A stretch of DNA of 64,000 nucleotides from Delphinapterus leucas (lineage: Eukaryota; Chordata; Mammalia; Artiodactyla; Monodontidae), in the NCBI RefSeq assembly GCF_002288925.2, contig NW_022098076.1:65995332-66059331 (forward strand), in the 5' to 3' direction. The notes beneath the pieces were generated by a model. The model saw only the letters and a list, made by a program, of their open reading frames with translations, was not told where the DNA came from and searched no databases. The position numbers were made by a program, and so were the translations under genes. Below, piece after piece: positions 9,939 through 21,782 of this stretch. Position 1 is the stretch's first letter. Each line of letters begins with the position of its first letter.

Positions 9939-11060
9939 GTGGGTATGGCCCAGGTGCCCTTTGCATTGCCTTGCCCACGGGGCCCTGCAGAGGAGAGCGA
10001 AGGGCACGCGGGTCCGTGCGCTCCGGACACGTCCAGGGCTCGGCCTTTCCGAGCCTCTCTCTGCCTGCCCACCTCTTTCATTCCCAAACCGGCGTTCATT
10101 CCAGTTCACTTTTTGAAGTCCATTTTTCTGTTGCATTCACTAAATTACTGCCGGTTCCACTGGAAGGTATTCAGTGGATGCGGGGTCCCTAACTGAGCTC
10201 TGTGCAACTTAGGGAAACCGGTGGATGGGAAATGCAGCGAGGGAGCAAGTTTTTTCTTGGGTGGTGGAGTCTGAACGTGAGTGCGGGAGGATGTGATGAG
10301 AATAGTGGTAACGTGTTTCCTCAAATTGCCTAGTGGGTTTATTCACTGCTGTTGGAATTAAGGTGGGGGAGGGAAACTTCGGGGATATAAACCTTTGGCT
10401 TGTAATTTCTCAAAATGCTTGTCATTATAATGAACAATGAAGATAATATGATGTTCAATACATTGATGATTGGACATCAGTGACCGCAGATAGCTGGTCA
10501 TAGGCAGGAAAATAAAAAGAAATTGGAAAGCTGCCAGCATCTGCATCCCTCTATGGCAAAAGATTTTTGCTCATCTCAAAGTTAAAAGAAAAGGGAATTG
10601 TCCATTTTGTTAAGTGAATCTGTTAACATTCCGTGTTCATGAGTTCCGCACTCAAGTTATCTGTGGAGCGTTCTTAGCTCTCAGGTGGGATACTCTTAGT
10701 CCTAGTCCCATTGAGCTTCTGTAGACTCCCAAGGGGGGGGAGGTGAGGGGCAGAAACCCTGAGCATGTTCGTTTAATGACCCTTCCTTCAAGTCCGTTCC
10801 CCCTCAGCCCCACCACCAGACTTAGAAGTATAGATTTAAGACTATAAACAGTACATTGTTGTATAAGCCTTATTGGCTGATAACCTATCCAGGCCATTTC
10901 ATTGTTGCAATAACTTGCTTTCCTGTGTCTCTACGCCTTACCTGCTTAAAAGTAGAAAACTTTGTTTTTGCAATTAATGGAAAAATGCATTTTAGCACTT
11001 ATGTATTTATAGGGTATGTGTGTGTTTGTGTATGTTTGTGTCACCCCCCTCCCCCCCCAG
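9939..11060 (+). other. ADAM23: ADAM23 intron 1
   Basis: About 1.1 kb, from GTGGGT to an unusually C-rich acceptor (cacccccctccccccccag). It holds the 3' part of the CpG island and a G8 run at about 10732-10740. No repeat was recognised. From ATG 10856 the intron end is open in frame with exon 2, but this looks like chance. Confidence 0.85.
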
Positions 11061-11278
11061 CTCCACATTGGAATGAAACTGCAGAAAACAATTTGGGAGT
11101 CCTGGCAGATGAAGACAACACATTGCAACAGAATAGCAGCAGTAATAGCAGTTACAGCAATGCAATGCAGAAGGAAATCACACTGCCTTCAAGACTCGTA
11201 TATTACATCAACCAAGACTCGGAAAGCCCTTACCACGTTCTTGACACGAAGGCAAGACGCCAGCAAAAACATAACAAG
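11061..11278 (+). CDS. ADAM23: ADAM23 coding exon 2 (glycosylated N-terminal linker)
   Basis: Encodes residues 72-144. The exon starts with the last two bases of Ala72 and ends exactly after Lys144 (phase 0), with donor GTAGGC. The segments PHWNETAENNLGVLADED and SRLVYYINQDSESPYHVLD match ADAM23 closely. Visible N-glycosylation sequons are Asn76 (NET), Asn96 (NSS) and Asn100 (NSS). Residues 135-138 read KARR, a basic motif in the prodomain. The segment is luminal or extracellular and precedes the conserved M12B propeptide region begun in exon 3. Splicing to exons 1 and 3 keeps the frame, and the exon contains no stop. Confidence 0.96.
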
Positions 11279-12184
11279 GTAGGCAGGGTCTGGGTATGCA
11301 AAAGTGGCTGCCATGAAAAGTTAGTTGTCCTTTGATTTGATTTTCTGCCAGAATCTGATTTCACAAATGTTACTGCAGCATTTTATTAGGAAACCAATTA
11401 ATATTATGATAGGGGAGAAACTGGAGGGAATTAACCTGGGATCTACTGGGATAGGGCTGCTGTCTGTCTTTCCTCTCTGACACTAAACTGGAATTGGAAT
11501 TTTCTTATCGCCTTATAAGTTTAACAGCTGAAATGTTGTCCATTTTTCTTGTAGGTGCATTGAACGCTGAACAGTAGTTAAGCGAATACGTTGATGGTCC
11601 TGACTTTTATCTGTGAGGCTTTATGTAAGGGTGCAGTATTCTACCTCCCATGACGAAAACTGCTTTCAATCTGCACCCAGAAAATTGCTATAAAAAGCTG
11701 TTGGGCTGCAGATTCCCCATCAGTCTTTCACTTAGAAATTGAGTGGTTAAGTTTGAACAACCTCTTTCTTTCTTTAGTTGGTCAGTAGGAAAAAAATACT
11801 TTTTTGTTGTTATATTTTCAGTAGGTAAACAATATGACATTTTAAAAGATTATGGTGAATGTAAACAAACAATTTATATAATATAGAGACCAGTTTTTGT
11901 CAGCACAATCCTTCAAGAGTTTATCTGCATTCATTGTGAGCGGTAACTTTACTTGCAGATTGGTTCAGAAAGTGTCACTGATTTTTAAAAAGGCATTCAG
12001 TGGAAGATGAGGGTGCTTAATATCCAAAGAGTTCAAGGGATCTTTTTTTTCCTGCTTACTAGTCATTATTTGAGTTAATAAAATTTTGGACCCCAAGCAG
12101 ATGTCCACAATGGATTATCAGTGCCTCTTTTCTTTATTAGGAGCAGAAAATAGAGTCCGTTTGTTAAATATTTTACTTTGGACT

Positions 12185-12683
12185 TGTAGGATAGGAAGAA
12201 AACTTTCCTCTACCCTTTTAGGTTCTTCTGGCTAGTCCAAGAATTAAATTGACACGAGACAGATTAACAGGAGAAAATCAAATTTAATCTCGTATGTATG
12301 CATGTGAGGGCCAGAGGCCCCACATACCTGAGAGGTTCAGAGACAGAAAGGTAAAATGAGGCGTATATGCCGTCCTGAGCTAAGGAATGGCATAGGGGCC
12401 TCGGGCTTCCACGGACAGGAGGGTCATTCATAGGACAATAAAAAGAGCAGATGTGTGGTAATTAGATGTTTGTCCTGCCATATAGATGGGGCCACTTAGA
12501 TAAAATTTATCTCTCGTAATAACTCTTTTCTGGGAAAAATCCTCAATTTAAGTTCTGCTGGGTAGTTAAGGGAGGGGCAGTAGTTTCTCTTGAAACTGCA
12601 GGGTCTTGATTGTGCCTTTAGTTCAAAATAATCCTCATGCAAAAGTGACACATTTGGGGGGAAGCTCGTTCTGAGCCCTTACA
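12185..12683 (+). mobile_element. LTR-like repeat A
   Basis: Runs from TGTAGG to CTTACA, about 500 bp, with TG...CA ends. The interior (acagattaacaggagaaaa near 12260) is shared with the element at 14971. No clear target duplication or internal retroviral sequence was found. The class is inferred from its ends and size only. Confidence 0.45.
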
Positions 12684-12759
12684 GATTATACCTGTTCAGT
12701 TGAGAAGAACAGTCATTGTCTAAACATCTAGAATTTAAGGAAAGTATCTATGGTTTGCA

Positions 12760-12910
12760 TCATTGTTTTTATTAGTTTTCTAAAATATGGGTAAGTGGTA
12801 ACAGTATTTATTCCTATTTTACAAATGGAGAGTTAGAAATTTAAGGCCTTCAGGTGCCTTTCCCAGGATTGTAAAACAGCTGATGTAAAATTCAAGAGGC
12901 CTGAATATTT
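12760..12910 (-). mobile_element. MIR fragment (antisense)
   Basis: Shows the antisense MIR pattern: attcctattttacaaatgga, then tttcccaggattgtaaaac. It is diverged. Confidence 0.55.
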
Positions 12911-13670
12911 AATATTTACAAGTCAGGCTTCTGAGAAAATGCTTCCTTCATATCGGATGTTATTGGAGAATTTAACTTTGCTTCACAGTGCTGTGAAGTG
13001 GCTGCTACCCGCCTTGGCTGAGATGAAGGGATCTCCTTGCTCATGGCCCTTTTCTGATCTGCTCATATGTAACTTGATGGCTTGACTCCTGGATCCTGTC
13101 TACCCGTTTGTCTTGTTGATAGGAGGAGTGGGTAGTGTCTTTAAGGAAGAAGAATCCAAGTTCCTCTTGATAAAGGCATTGAGGCCCATTTTATGGTTTT
13201 TCTACTAATTAATAAGATCCTCTATGGTTAAGTGACAAGTTCTCAAATTCCAGTGCCTTTGCATAAAGTGCTGGAGGAAGAAAAAAAATGGCCTGAAAGC
13301 CTATTTTAAAGAATGCTCAAGCCCTCTCGAGTTTGGACTTGAAGGGAACTTTAGTGAAACTTCTCTAATAACTGAGCTGTCGGTGGCTATGGCTAACTCC
13401 TGTCTTCTAGTCTAACCTTATTTGGTTGCTTTGTTTGGTGGGACTTGGTTTGACTACAGTATATCTGAATTTTTATGATAGTAAGATTGTTAAAACTTTA
13501 CCCACCACTCATGTAGAGGAATAGATTTCTTAGTAGGGAGCACATACTTGCTGTTGGAATGATTTTACCTCTCCACTTCCACCCCCCATAGTGGTTAGGT
13601 TTCTTTTATCTTCAAAAAAAAAATGTTTATGTAGAAATTATATTTGAAAGCATTTTTCTTCTTTTCTTAT

Positions 13671-13835
13671 TAGTTTGATTCAACAAGTATTTGTTGCACA
13701 TTTCTCATGTGCAAAGTAGTATGGTGAAGATTCAGAGATAAGAGATAAGGGGTACAAGGATGAACAAGACAAGGTCTGTCCTTCAGGAGACACAAAAATG
13801 AGATAAGCAAGATTCTAAAAAGTGCTCTTATACAG
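13671..13835 (-). mobile_element. L2 3'-end fragment (antisense)
   Basis: The pattern tcaacaagtatttgttgcac, then atggtgaagattcag, then gatgaacaagacaaggtc, is the usual antisense L2 3' region. Confidence 0.6.
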
Positions 13836-14970
13836 GGATAAACAGTGTTCTTCCTGTATGGGTTCCCTGAAACTTCCCTCTGTGTTTCTATGATTTCCCT
13901 TGCACTTCTGTTTTGAAGCATCTCTTGAACTAGTGGACAAAAAGTGTTGCATATGCTTTCTGCTGTATCTTTGGATGACTTGCCTAATCATAGTGATGGG
14001 AGATACTTGTCAATTCAGCTGCTTTCCAAATGTTTCAGTAAGAGAAAAAGTATGGAATTTCGTTATTTTTGCTTTTATAAAAGAAGCTTTGATTTTAATA
14101 TCTGTGTATTAGGTACCTTTCTTTCTCCCCTGATTTCATTGCGCCCAAACACATTTTAATGAATGCCTTAGAAATGCTGAATCACTGTGCCATTCTCCTG
14201 GAATCCTAGATTGGTGGGTAGAGGTGGAGAGGGAAATTCCCAGATATAGGTTATAGGGCACAGCTCCATATTTATTTCGTAAGTATTTAAAGTTGAGCAG
14301 GGCTTACTACTTTACAGTTGTGAGAGTTAAGATGTTTGTTAACTCTTTCAAAATTGGTAAGTTCAAAAGCAGACTGTGCAAAGCAGGCTGTCATACTAGT
14401 GTTTCTGAAAATCTTAAAGTTTTCTTTGTCAAAGATTGTTTAGGAATCTTTTTATCCCCAGATAGGGTTATGTATAACTTATTGTCCAAACTGTGACATT
14501 TTTTGAGAGTGAAAGTAGGCACGCTTAATAATTATTCCAGGATAATTGGCATAAACCTAGATGGTCCAGAGCAGACTGGGAACATGGTCATCTCAGATCT
14601 AAACAGTTATGTTCTTTGATTTTTGGCACTTAACCCAATTCAGGTTTCTTTTTAGACAGCTTTATTTTCTGATGATTTATTGTAATTTTTTTCTTACTAA
14701 CTAGGAGGTTAATTTACCACCATGTAGAAGTAATAGGGTCTGAAATGGAAACATTTTGTTTTGCTTTGTTATCAAGACTTATCTTCTTCACCTGTAGAAC
14801 TTTTACAAGCATAAATGGGATTTTATGATTACTAAACATAAGCATTTTATCAACCATTAATTCAATATTTTGATAAAATATACATTTAAAAAGAGGCAGA
14901 AACAATTTAGATTAATTAATTAATTCATAGATAATCCTGTGAGATCTATTCCTGAGAATGTTAATGAACC

Positions 14971-15482
14971 TGTGGAGGAAGAAAAATAATTTTTCTTCTA
15001 CCCTTCCAGGTTCTTGGCTGAGACACACCCTGTAATAAAAGACAGGTTAACAGGAGAAAATTAGAAGTTTAATGACATGTATGCCTCCTGTGTACATGGG
15101 AGAGACTCAGGAAAACTGAGTAACTTTGAGATGGCCCAGCCATCAGCTTAAATAACTGTCCAGCTAAAGGCAAGATGATGGGAGGCTATCAGGAAAAGCA
15201 CAGTAAATGAGGGTAAGGTTGTTACACAGATTTAAATCGTTGCCTTTTATGCTGATAATGTGTTTCTGGAGATTTCGAGTATCCTCCTCTTTCTGGTACA
15301 GAGAGGGAAACACCCTTACAAATGGAGATTTCTTATAAATATAAATGTCTCTTACAGAAGAGTGACTTCTGCTTGGTTTACAGAGCTGCCCCCGTGTCCA
15401 CTGTTTCTTAAAAATAAACAGCCGAAAATAATGTTTATGCCAGAGAGGCATATTTTGGGAGAGTATATTCTGCTCCCCTTCA
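14971..15482 (+). mobile_element. LTR-like repeat B, relative of repeat A
   Basis: Begins TGTGGAGG and ends CCCCTTCA, about 510 bp. It shares with repeat A (12185-12683) the order ttctacccttccaggttctt, then acaggttaacaggagaaaa, in the same orientation. It carries an AATAAA in ttaaaaataaacagcc near 15412. The two copies are too diverged to be the paired LTRs of one recent provirus. Confidence 0.45.
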
Positions 15483-15496
15483 AAACTTTTCCTGAA

Positions 15497-15555
15497 ACTT
15501 GCCTTTAGTCAAAAATTACTTGCCTTTAGTCAAAAACTACTTGCCTTGAATCCTA
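15497..15555. repeat. 21-bp tandem repeat, about 2.5 copies
   Basis: acttgcctttagtcaaaaa is repeated at 15497 and 15518, followed by a partial copy at 15539. It directly follows LTR-like repeat B. Confidence 0.9.
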
Positions 15556-15681
15556 CTTATTTAGATTCTCTTCTCTTGCAGTTGGGAAGGGGTACATTAT
15601 GTACAGCACAGGGTCTGGGGAAAGATGAAAATCATCTCCTTGGACTTGAGATATGGCTCAGTCTTTCGTTACCTTCCCTAC

Positions 15682-16227
15682 TGTGTTGGGGAGTCGGACC
15701 TGGTGTATTGAATTAAGAACATACAGATTATGACCTGCTGAATGAGGGGGCACAAACCACCCACACGGGTTGGCAAGTATCTCCTCAGCATCCAAGCTTC
15801 CACTTTGGGGACGTGAAAACCACTGGGTCGTTTTGACTGAAGACACAGTTTCAATACACCCACACAAAAGAAGTAGAGTCACAAGATTTATTATTCACAG
15901 ATCCCAGAAAAGGTTGGGGGACAATGAACGAGGAGGGGGGGGAAGGACAGTCCTTTGTCCCAGGTCACCAGTAAGCAGAAGATAGAGAGGGTAGCAGGCA
16001 TCTATCACTTGTAAGGTGGTTGGGTCAGAGGTCACTAACTTTTCACGGGCTTAACTCTAAGTGATTATTTTAAAAGGCATCTGGGGAAAGCAAAGAGGGA
16101 CTTATGGTAGGAATCCCAAAGTGCAGTCCTTATCTAAATGTCCAGACTCTAGGTGTGAGCAGGGTTTCCAGTCTGTAAAATGTCTAGACAGCAACTCAGA
16201 AAAACAAAAGTTGTTTTTTTCATCACA
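15682..16227 (-). mobile_element. Solo retroviral LTR (copy 2)
   Basis: Same family and orientation as the element at 5344-6077, but uninterrupted, about 546 bp. It has TGTGTTG at the left and CATCACA at the right on the plus strand. The short flanks cctac and cctat may be a 5-bp target duplication with one change. The minus strand has a poly(A) signal in taataaatcttgtg near 15890. No gag, pol or env is adjacent. Confidence 0.65.
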
Positions 16228-16984
16228 CCTATTCCCACCGCCCCAGGCTGAAGAGAGAGAAGAGAGACGTTTAAGTGAATTTAGATCACGATGATTATCA
16301 TTACTTCCTACTCCGCTTCAGGACAAAGCTGGTTCCACGTTTCTTGGCCCTCCAGAAGCCAGCTGCTCCACTGCTCTCGGTGTGGATCAGCAGAAAGAAA
16401 TACTGGGTCCTTAGAACTGGTCGTGTGGAAACTATTAGTTTATTTGGTAATACGAACTTTGGTATTGGCCTCAGCGGCCTTCCCAAGTTTTCTAGGTCTT
16501 CCTAAGCGGTCATTACAGAATTGTAGTACGTAGAATTCAGGCTTGTAACGGTTTTCCTTGTAATGCCGGGCATATTGTAGGCTGTCAGTAAATATCTGTT
16601 GAATGAATTGATGGTTGAACACTCCTATCTATGTTAGAAAGAGTGCAGTGCTTTCTGTGAAATTTCGTGTTGTAATCAAATTGACATTCAAAAGCGCCTT
16701 CAGTTACTGTTAAGCATTTTTGGTGCTGTGACAGAGCGGCGGGAGAGAGAATTTTGATCTCAAGTTATTCGCACTGCATAAATCACACTTACGCTACCTA
16801 AAATCATGAGAATACCTGTATTAACAATTCTTAGATTATCCCTCTCAGTGTCACCTACCATTAACATGGGTAATCACAAGCTGACCATGTGGGAGATTTT
16901 GTCGTTGCTACTGGTTAATTCTCAATGGTGGAGCCCAAGGTGTCCACTCATATAGTTTCCAGTCAATCAGATTTACATCTGTGA

Positions 16985-17900
16985 GGTGTTCAGTTCTGTT
17001 TGGCAAATACCTGTTTTGAAGCAGGCACTGTGCTAGACCCTGGGAAGAGCGAGGAAGAGTAACACTCAGTCCCTACCTTTGCTCGTGACTTGCTGGGCAT
17101 CAGAAGGCAGCTGGCGGTGTGTGTGTGGTTCCTGTCACTACGTTGCTAGTTGTAGGAACAAAGGGCTGTGGGGACTCAGGAAAGTCAAAGAAAACCTCAG
17201 AGAGGAAGAAACAATGGAGCTGGCCCTAAAGAGCAATTAGGAGACAAGTTTTCGGGAGGTGGAAAGAGGGTGGAGGGTGGAGGAGGTAGAGAGGAGCCCA
17301 CAGTCAGCAGGCAAAGGCTCTGCCCTGCTGGAGACAGTGTGGTGAGTGTGAGAAGGGGAAACCCAAGTGTGGGAAATTTAAAAGAATTGGACATCATTGT
17401 TACATTCATGGTCAATTTTTAAAAAGTTCACTTGATTCCTCTAGAAATCCAATACGTGTTTGTCAGATGTAGCAGTTGGGAGTTATAGTTAGTGTCTTCA
17501 CAAAGGACAAACAGCTAGTAAGTGGCAGACAGAGTCAGGATTCGAACCCAGGTCTTATCCTTTGCAAAAGTCCAGGCTGGAGAGAGACTAGGGTGTGTTG
17601 GGTACAGCAGGCAGCAAAGGGGAAAGGCTGTGAAGGGGAAGGCTGTGGAGAGATCAAGGGTTTGGATTTATTTTGTATCAAATGGCTCACCTCCTGATGC
17701 GTCCGGAGGTGAGCAAATGATTGGTTGAGCATTGATTGAGTGCCAATTCTGTGGCTCCTTAGGGAGCTTACCTTCTAGTGGGAGGAGACAGGCCATAAAC
17801 ACAACAGCAACAGCAGCACAGAGATTTCAGGTATTGACGAGTGCTTGAAGAAGATAAAGTAGCATATGTGGTGGAGAATGGTGGGTGGGAGGGCTGCTCT
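16985..17900 (-). mobile_element. L2 and MIR fragments, mostly antisense
   Basis: 16985-17060 (caggcactgtgctagaccct) and 17720-17890 (gagtgccaattctgtggctc, then ggagcttaccttctagtggg, then caggtattgacgagtgcttg) fit antisense L2 3' sequence. About 17510-17560 (ggattcgaacccaggtctta) resembles an antisense MIR. Boundaries are approximate. Confidence 0.5.
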
Positions 17901-20469
17901 TGAAGAATTGGAAGATTGGGCCTACGGTCTTGGGTGAGAGTAACCTACCTACTGTGGTTCCTCTTTAGATGGGGTGGGCGCATACTGTTTCCGTGGCCCC
18001 CACCTGCACTCCTTGTTGCCGAACGCCACCCGTCCTCATTTCTGTTACTCGCCCAGCTCCTGTAGGCATTTCAGTTTGGACCCTAGTCTTTGATTCTTCT
18101 CTCTCACGAAGTCTGGACTATTTTTGATCATTTCACCCAGCTGGATTGATCTGATGGCCGCCATGCTTTCCAGCAGTACGTCGTGCTATCCAAGGTCTTG
18201 CTTTTGCGTGCATGTGTCCCTACATAACATTTTCTGCTCTTCCTACTCCTGGGTTGGCTCCTTCCTGCTAACTATATAACTGCTTGTGTCATTCTGTCTT
18301 CACTTATTCTCAGGTTTTGTTAACAGATTGGGCCACTATCCTTCTCTCTATAGCCAGTCAAAAAATAACAAGTGCGTTATTTGCTCAGTGGCTTTGGCTA
18401 GGGTTGGTGGCATCATGCAGGCTGAGGGTAAAGACAGGCAGGAAGGGAGCTGTCCTGGCCGCCTTGCTCACTTTTCTCAGTGGTGGTGCTATTTTCCCAG
18501 CCACCTAAGAGTGAACCTTGGGAGTCATCGTTGACTCTTTTCTCTCCTTCATCTTCTGTCTATAAATAGTCACATATTAAGTCCTGACGTTTCTCCCAAA
18601 TCCGTCCTTCCCTCCTCCTCTGTATTGTGTTCTTGTCATAGCCTCTTGTCTCTCTCTCTCTTTCTCTGTCAATCCATCAGTCCCACTGCTGACAGATTAA
18701 TCTTCCTGGAACACTTAGTGCATCACGTGACTCCTTTTATCCACATGCAACAAGCATGATTTCAGCAGATGAATTTTCCTTGTGGAGTAAAGGGGAGAAA
18801 GTGAAATGCTCTGGAGGAGAGCTGTTGCCCCTGCCCCCCTTCTGAATACTACACATTTGCTGGTCCATTCTCCTTTCAACATTTTTTCCAGGCCTGTTTA
18901 CCCAGGTCAGTGCATGGCAGGAGGTAGTTTTATCTGGACAGTTCCATTGATATCTGTCCAAATTCTGGGGCTAGTTATGGAAAACCCTTGTGATCAGTAG
19001 CAGTAACCCAAACTGTCAGTAATGTGTTCTCAGGCTTTTGTTTTAGGTTCAAATATGGTTAAATTCCTGCTTCAGGAGGTCCTTCCTCTCCATCTTTAGG
19101 ATCTGAGTAATTAATTCTCCTAGAGAATAAGTTTTCTGAATGAAACTATTTTATTCCTCTCAAATATGTATGTAATCATAAAGCTTTATTCACACAAAGT
19201 ATTCAATTCACAAATGATGTGGGTATCCATGGTCTTATGAAAGACTCATTCATTCACATAATTCATTCATTCATAATCCACCTAGCATCTGAATTTTGCA
19301 ATTTTACAAAGGAGTTTTTGTGTTTAGAATTTATATAAATTCAGTACAATTTTAATCAAATCCAATGCTAGGAATTCTATTATAAAAGGGTAGATCCAGT
19401 TATTTTAGTTAGAATAATGAGAAGTTAAAAGCAATTACGTTCATTCACGGCAAATCAGGATACAGTTTTTGCATGTCACAGAGTATGTGAGTGGTGCATC
19501 CTCCATCACTGGGTACCCAGTCTGGACAGAGCCAGACGTGTGAATTAGCTCCATGCTCCAAATAAGGTTTTGTTATATTGTTGTCTTCTCTGGTTAAAGA
19601 GTAGACAGAGGCTACTTTCCTCATCTGGAACATTACAAATTAGTGAATTCGAAATCTATGTTCAAGTCTGTTGTAAAAGCTGTTTATTTGACAACAAGAA
19701 CTACCTTAACGCTAAATGTTCTCAAAGCTTTCTATTTAGACATGGAATGGATAGAAATTCAAATAAGTCTCCTCTACTGATAGACACTAATTACAGAGAG
19801 TTAAGTTCAAACAAACCAATGAACAGAGAAGTGTAACTGGGAGCCTATAACCAGTGACTGTATTGCCCTTTAGCTTTGATCTATTATTATATAGTTGGGG
19901 ACATTCATCTCTTTCTTATTTGCATGGCAGTGTCCACGTGAGGCAGTCATTCTGGCACATTTTAAATCCTAGGTGGGACGGGGAACAAGATAATCACATG
20001 CCCTTGGACCACCTCCTTCTGCCCTCAGTGGGGCTAAAGATTAATTTTAGAAGTCAAATCTAAGCACACCTAGAGGCATATCATACAAAACATTTCAGAG
20101 CCATTCATTTTTGAGTATCTACTGAATTCTAATATCTGTTCCAGTGCTTCCTTTCCCTTATTGTGGATGTTCAAAAATTTGCTATATCAAGTTGTAGTCT
20201 GGATCACTTAATTGGGTGCTTTGTGCTGTCTTTTAATTGCAAGCAGGCTTGTGAATACCATATACCATAATAGTTAACAGTTGTGTTGCAGATGGCCTCC
20301 ACTAATGATATAAATCAATCAACACTTAGAGGAGCCTTCCATCCTGCATATGCCTCCTCGCCCTTTGCTTTTTCAGCTAAGAAGATAGAATGCATTAAAC
20401 CAACCTGTACTCATTCAACAATACACTGGTAGTAACAAATACAATATTCACTTTGCAGTGAACCTAAAC

Positions 20470-20605
20470 GGTTTTGTTGAGGCATTTTCATATCTATAAT
20501 CTCACATGGTCCTCACAGCAATAAAACAAGTTTTTTTAATTCTTTTTATTGTGGTAAAATAGATATAACATGAAATTTACCATTTTAACCATTTAAGTGA
20601 AATTT
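20470..20605 (-). mobile_element. MIR fragment abutted by a small L1 3' fragment
   Basis: 20470-20520 (catatctataatctcacatg) looks like antisense MIR. From about 20528, attctttttattgtggtaa and the following bases match the 3' end of the L1 that starts at 22645. Confidence 0.55.
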
Positions 20606-21299
20606 TGGGCTTTGCCTCTTAACTGCCTTAACCAAGTTCATACACTGACTCCCCTTCTCTTATAAATCATCGCTAAAAATAGTTAGTGAACTCTTGTTCA
20701 TTACTATGGTCTGCCTTGTACAATGTAGTGGACTTTCATCTCTGTAGAATGTTCAGACCATAGTTAGAGGCACTTATCACTCCTGGGCAGCATAAAAGCA
20801 ATCACTTGTTCCCTTCAGAACCAGTGGGACATTGGGATGATGCTGTCTTGTTATTTTTTGGCTTTGCAACAGTGCATGAAACAGTTTTTTGGAAATAGTT
20901 AACTATTTTTGTTTCCCTTTCTAAAGAAATATATTTGTATTTTTAAAATTCTTTTATTTGGGACATTAATCCTTTTAAGATCTGGTGATGCACTTTAGGA
21001 TCATTACCTGAATAGTATATTTATAAACTATCCTGTCTGTTTATCAGATCTTACATTGTTTTTCCATTTTAGTTTTCTAGAATTTCTGGCTTTCCCCTGA
21101 CATGTTTTTAACACCCTAATGTGTTAAAAGTTTGGGAACTTATTTGATTAATTTGTGTGAAACACTTCTTTGTTGTGTAACATTTAAAAATCTTCCACAT
21201 TCTTCCCATTTGAGTAAATAAAAGATCCTTCTTCCAGCTAAGCTCAAGAGACTCAACCCTTCTATTTCTTTTAAGCATTACCCCAAGCCATGAAATCTT

Positions 21300-21562
21300 G
21301 TTGGTTCTCCCTTCAGAGCTGTTCAGAATCTGACCATTTCTCACTGTCTCCATTGCTGCCAACCTGGTCTAATCTACCATTACCTCTCGCTTGTATTATT
21401 AAAATATCTTCCTACCTCTTATCCCTGCTTTTGTCCTATTCCTGTCAGTCTGGCTCTAGTCTGTTTTACACACTTCAGGCAAAGTGATTCTTTTAAATAT
21501 TAACTGTGATTATGCCACTCTTCAGCTCAATAACCTGCAAGAGCTTCCTTCCCATCTCACTC
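21300..21562 (+). mobile_element. L2 fragment interrupted by a CHR-2 SINE
   Basis: cagaatctgaccatttctca, then attatgccactcttcagctc, then ttcccatctcactcagtgac, follow the sense L2 ORF2/3' region. The same order occurs in the L2 at 42.57-43.56 kb. Confidence 0.55.
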
Positions 21563-21572
21563 AGTGACTTTT

Positions 21573-21782
21573 CTTTTTTTTTTTTTTGCGGTACGCGGGC
21601 CTCTCTCTGTTGTGGCCTCTCCCGTCACGGAGCACAGGCTCCGGATGCACAGGCTCAACGGCCATGGCTCACGGGCCCAGCCGCTCCGTGGCATGTGGGA
21701 TCCTCCCGGACCGGGGCACGAACCCGCGTCCCCTGCATCGGCAGGCGGACGCTCAACCGCTGCGCCACCAGGGAAGCCCCAG
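21573..21782 (-). mobile_element. CHR-2 SINE
   Basis: Read on the minus strand it starts gggcttccctggtggcgcag and ends ccgcaaaaaa. The target duplication agtgactttt is perfect at 21563-21572 and 21783-21792. CHR-2 is typical of cetaceans and hippopotamuses. It is inserted in an L2. Confidence 0.93.

Larger units (their letters stand above)
8691..10060 (+). promoter_or_regulatory. ADAM23: CpG island: ADAM23 promoter, 5'UTR and first exon
   Basis: G+C and CpG density rise sharply from about 8.7 kb and fall after about 10.05 kb, in contrast to the AT-rich flanks. The coding start is at 9725. A GC box (gggcggggc) lies at 9361-9369, and a TGCGCATGC sequence, part of an NRF1-like site, lies at 9286-9294 on the minus strand. 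No canonical TATA box is placed convincingly; ataaag at 9281 is only TATA-like. The start of transcription cannot be fixed. ADAM23 promoter CpG methylation in tumours is established in human, so methylation is the likely mode of silencing. Confidence 0.8.

Noticed and set aside
9672..10136. Long minus-strand ORFs opposite ADAM23 exon 1
   Set aside because: Shadows of the GC-rich exon on the other strand.
10856..11335. 159-codon ORF covering the end of intron 1 and exon 2, as an alternative ADAM23 N-terminus
   Set aside because: The frame matches exon 2, but the upstream part crosses a clear acceptor and GT-rich tract, has no signal peptide or family match, and runs past the exon 2 donor. Chance openness explains it.
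12185..15482. One provirus with 5' and 3' LTRs at 12.2 and 15.0 kb
   Set aside because: The two copies are too diverged to be paired LTRs of a recent provirus. The 2.3 kb between has no gag, pol or env trace and includes an L2 fragment.
21573..21782. tRNA gene suggested by the B-box-like gttcgNNNcc motif in the SINEs
   Set aside because: The motif belongs to the tRNA-derived SINE head. No cloverleaf with a full acceptor stem is present.
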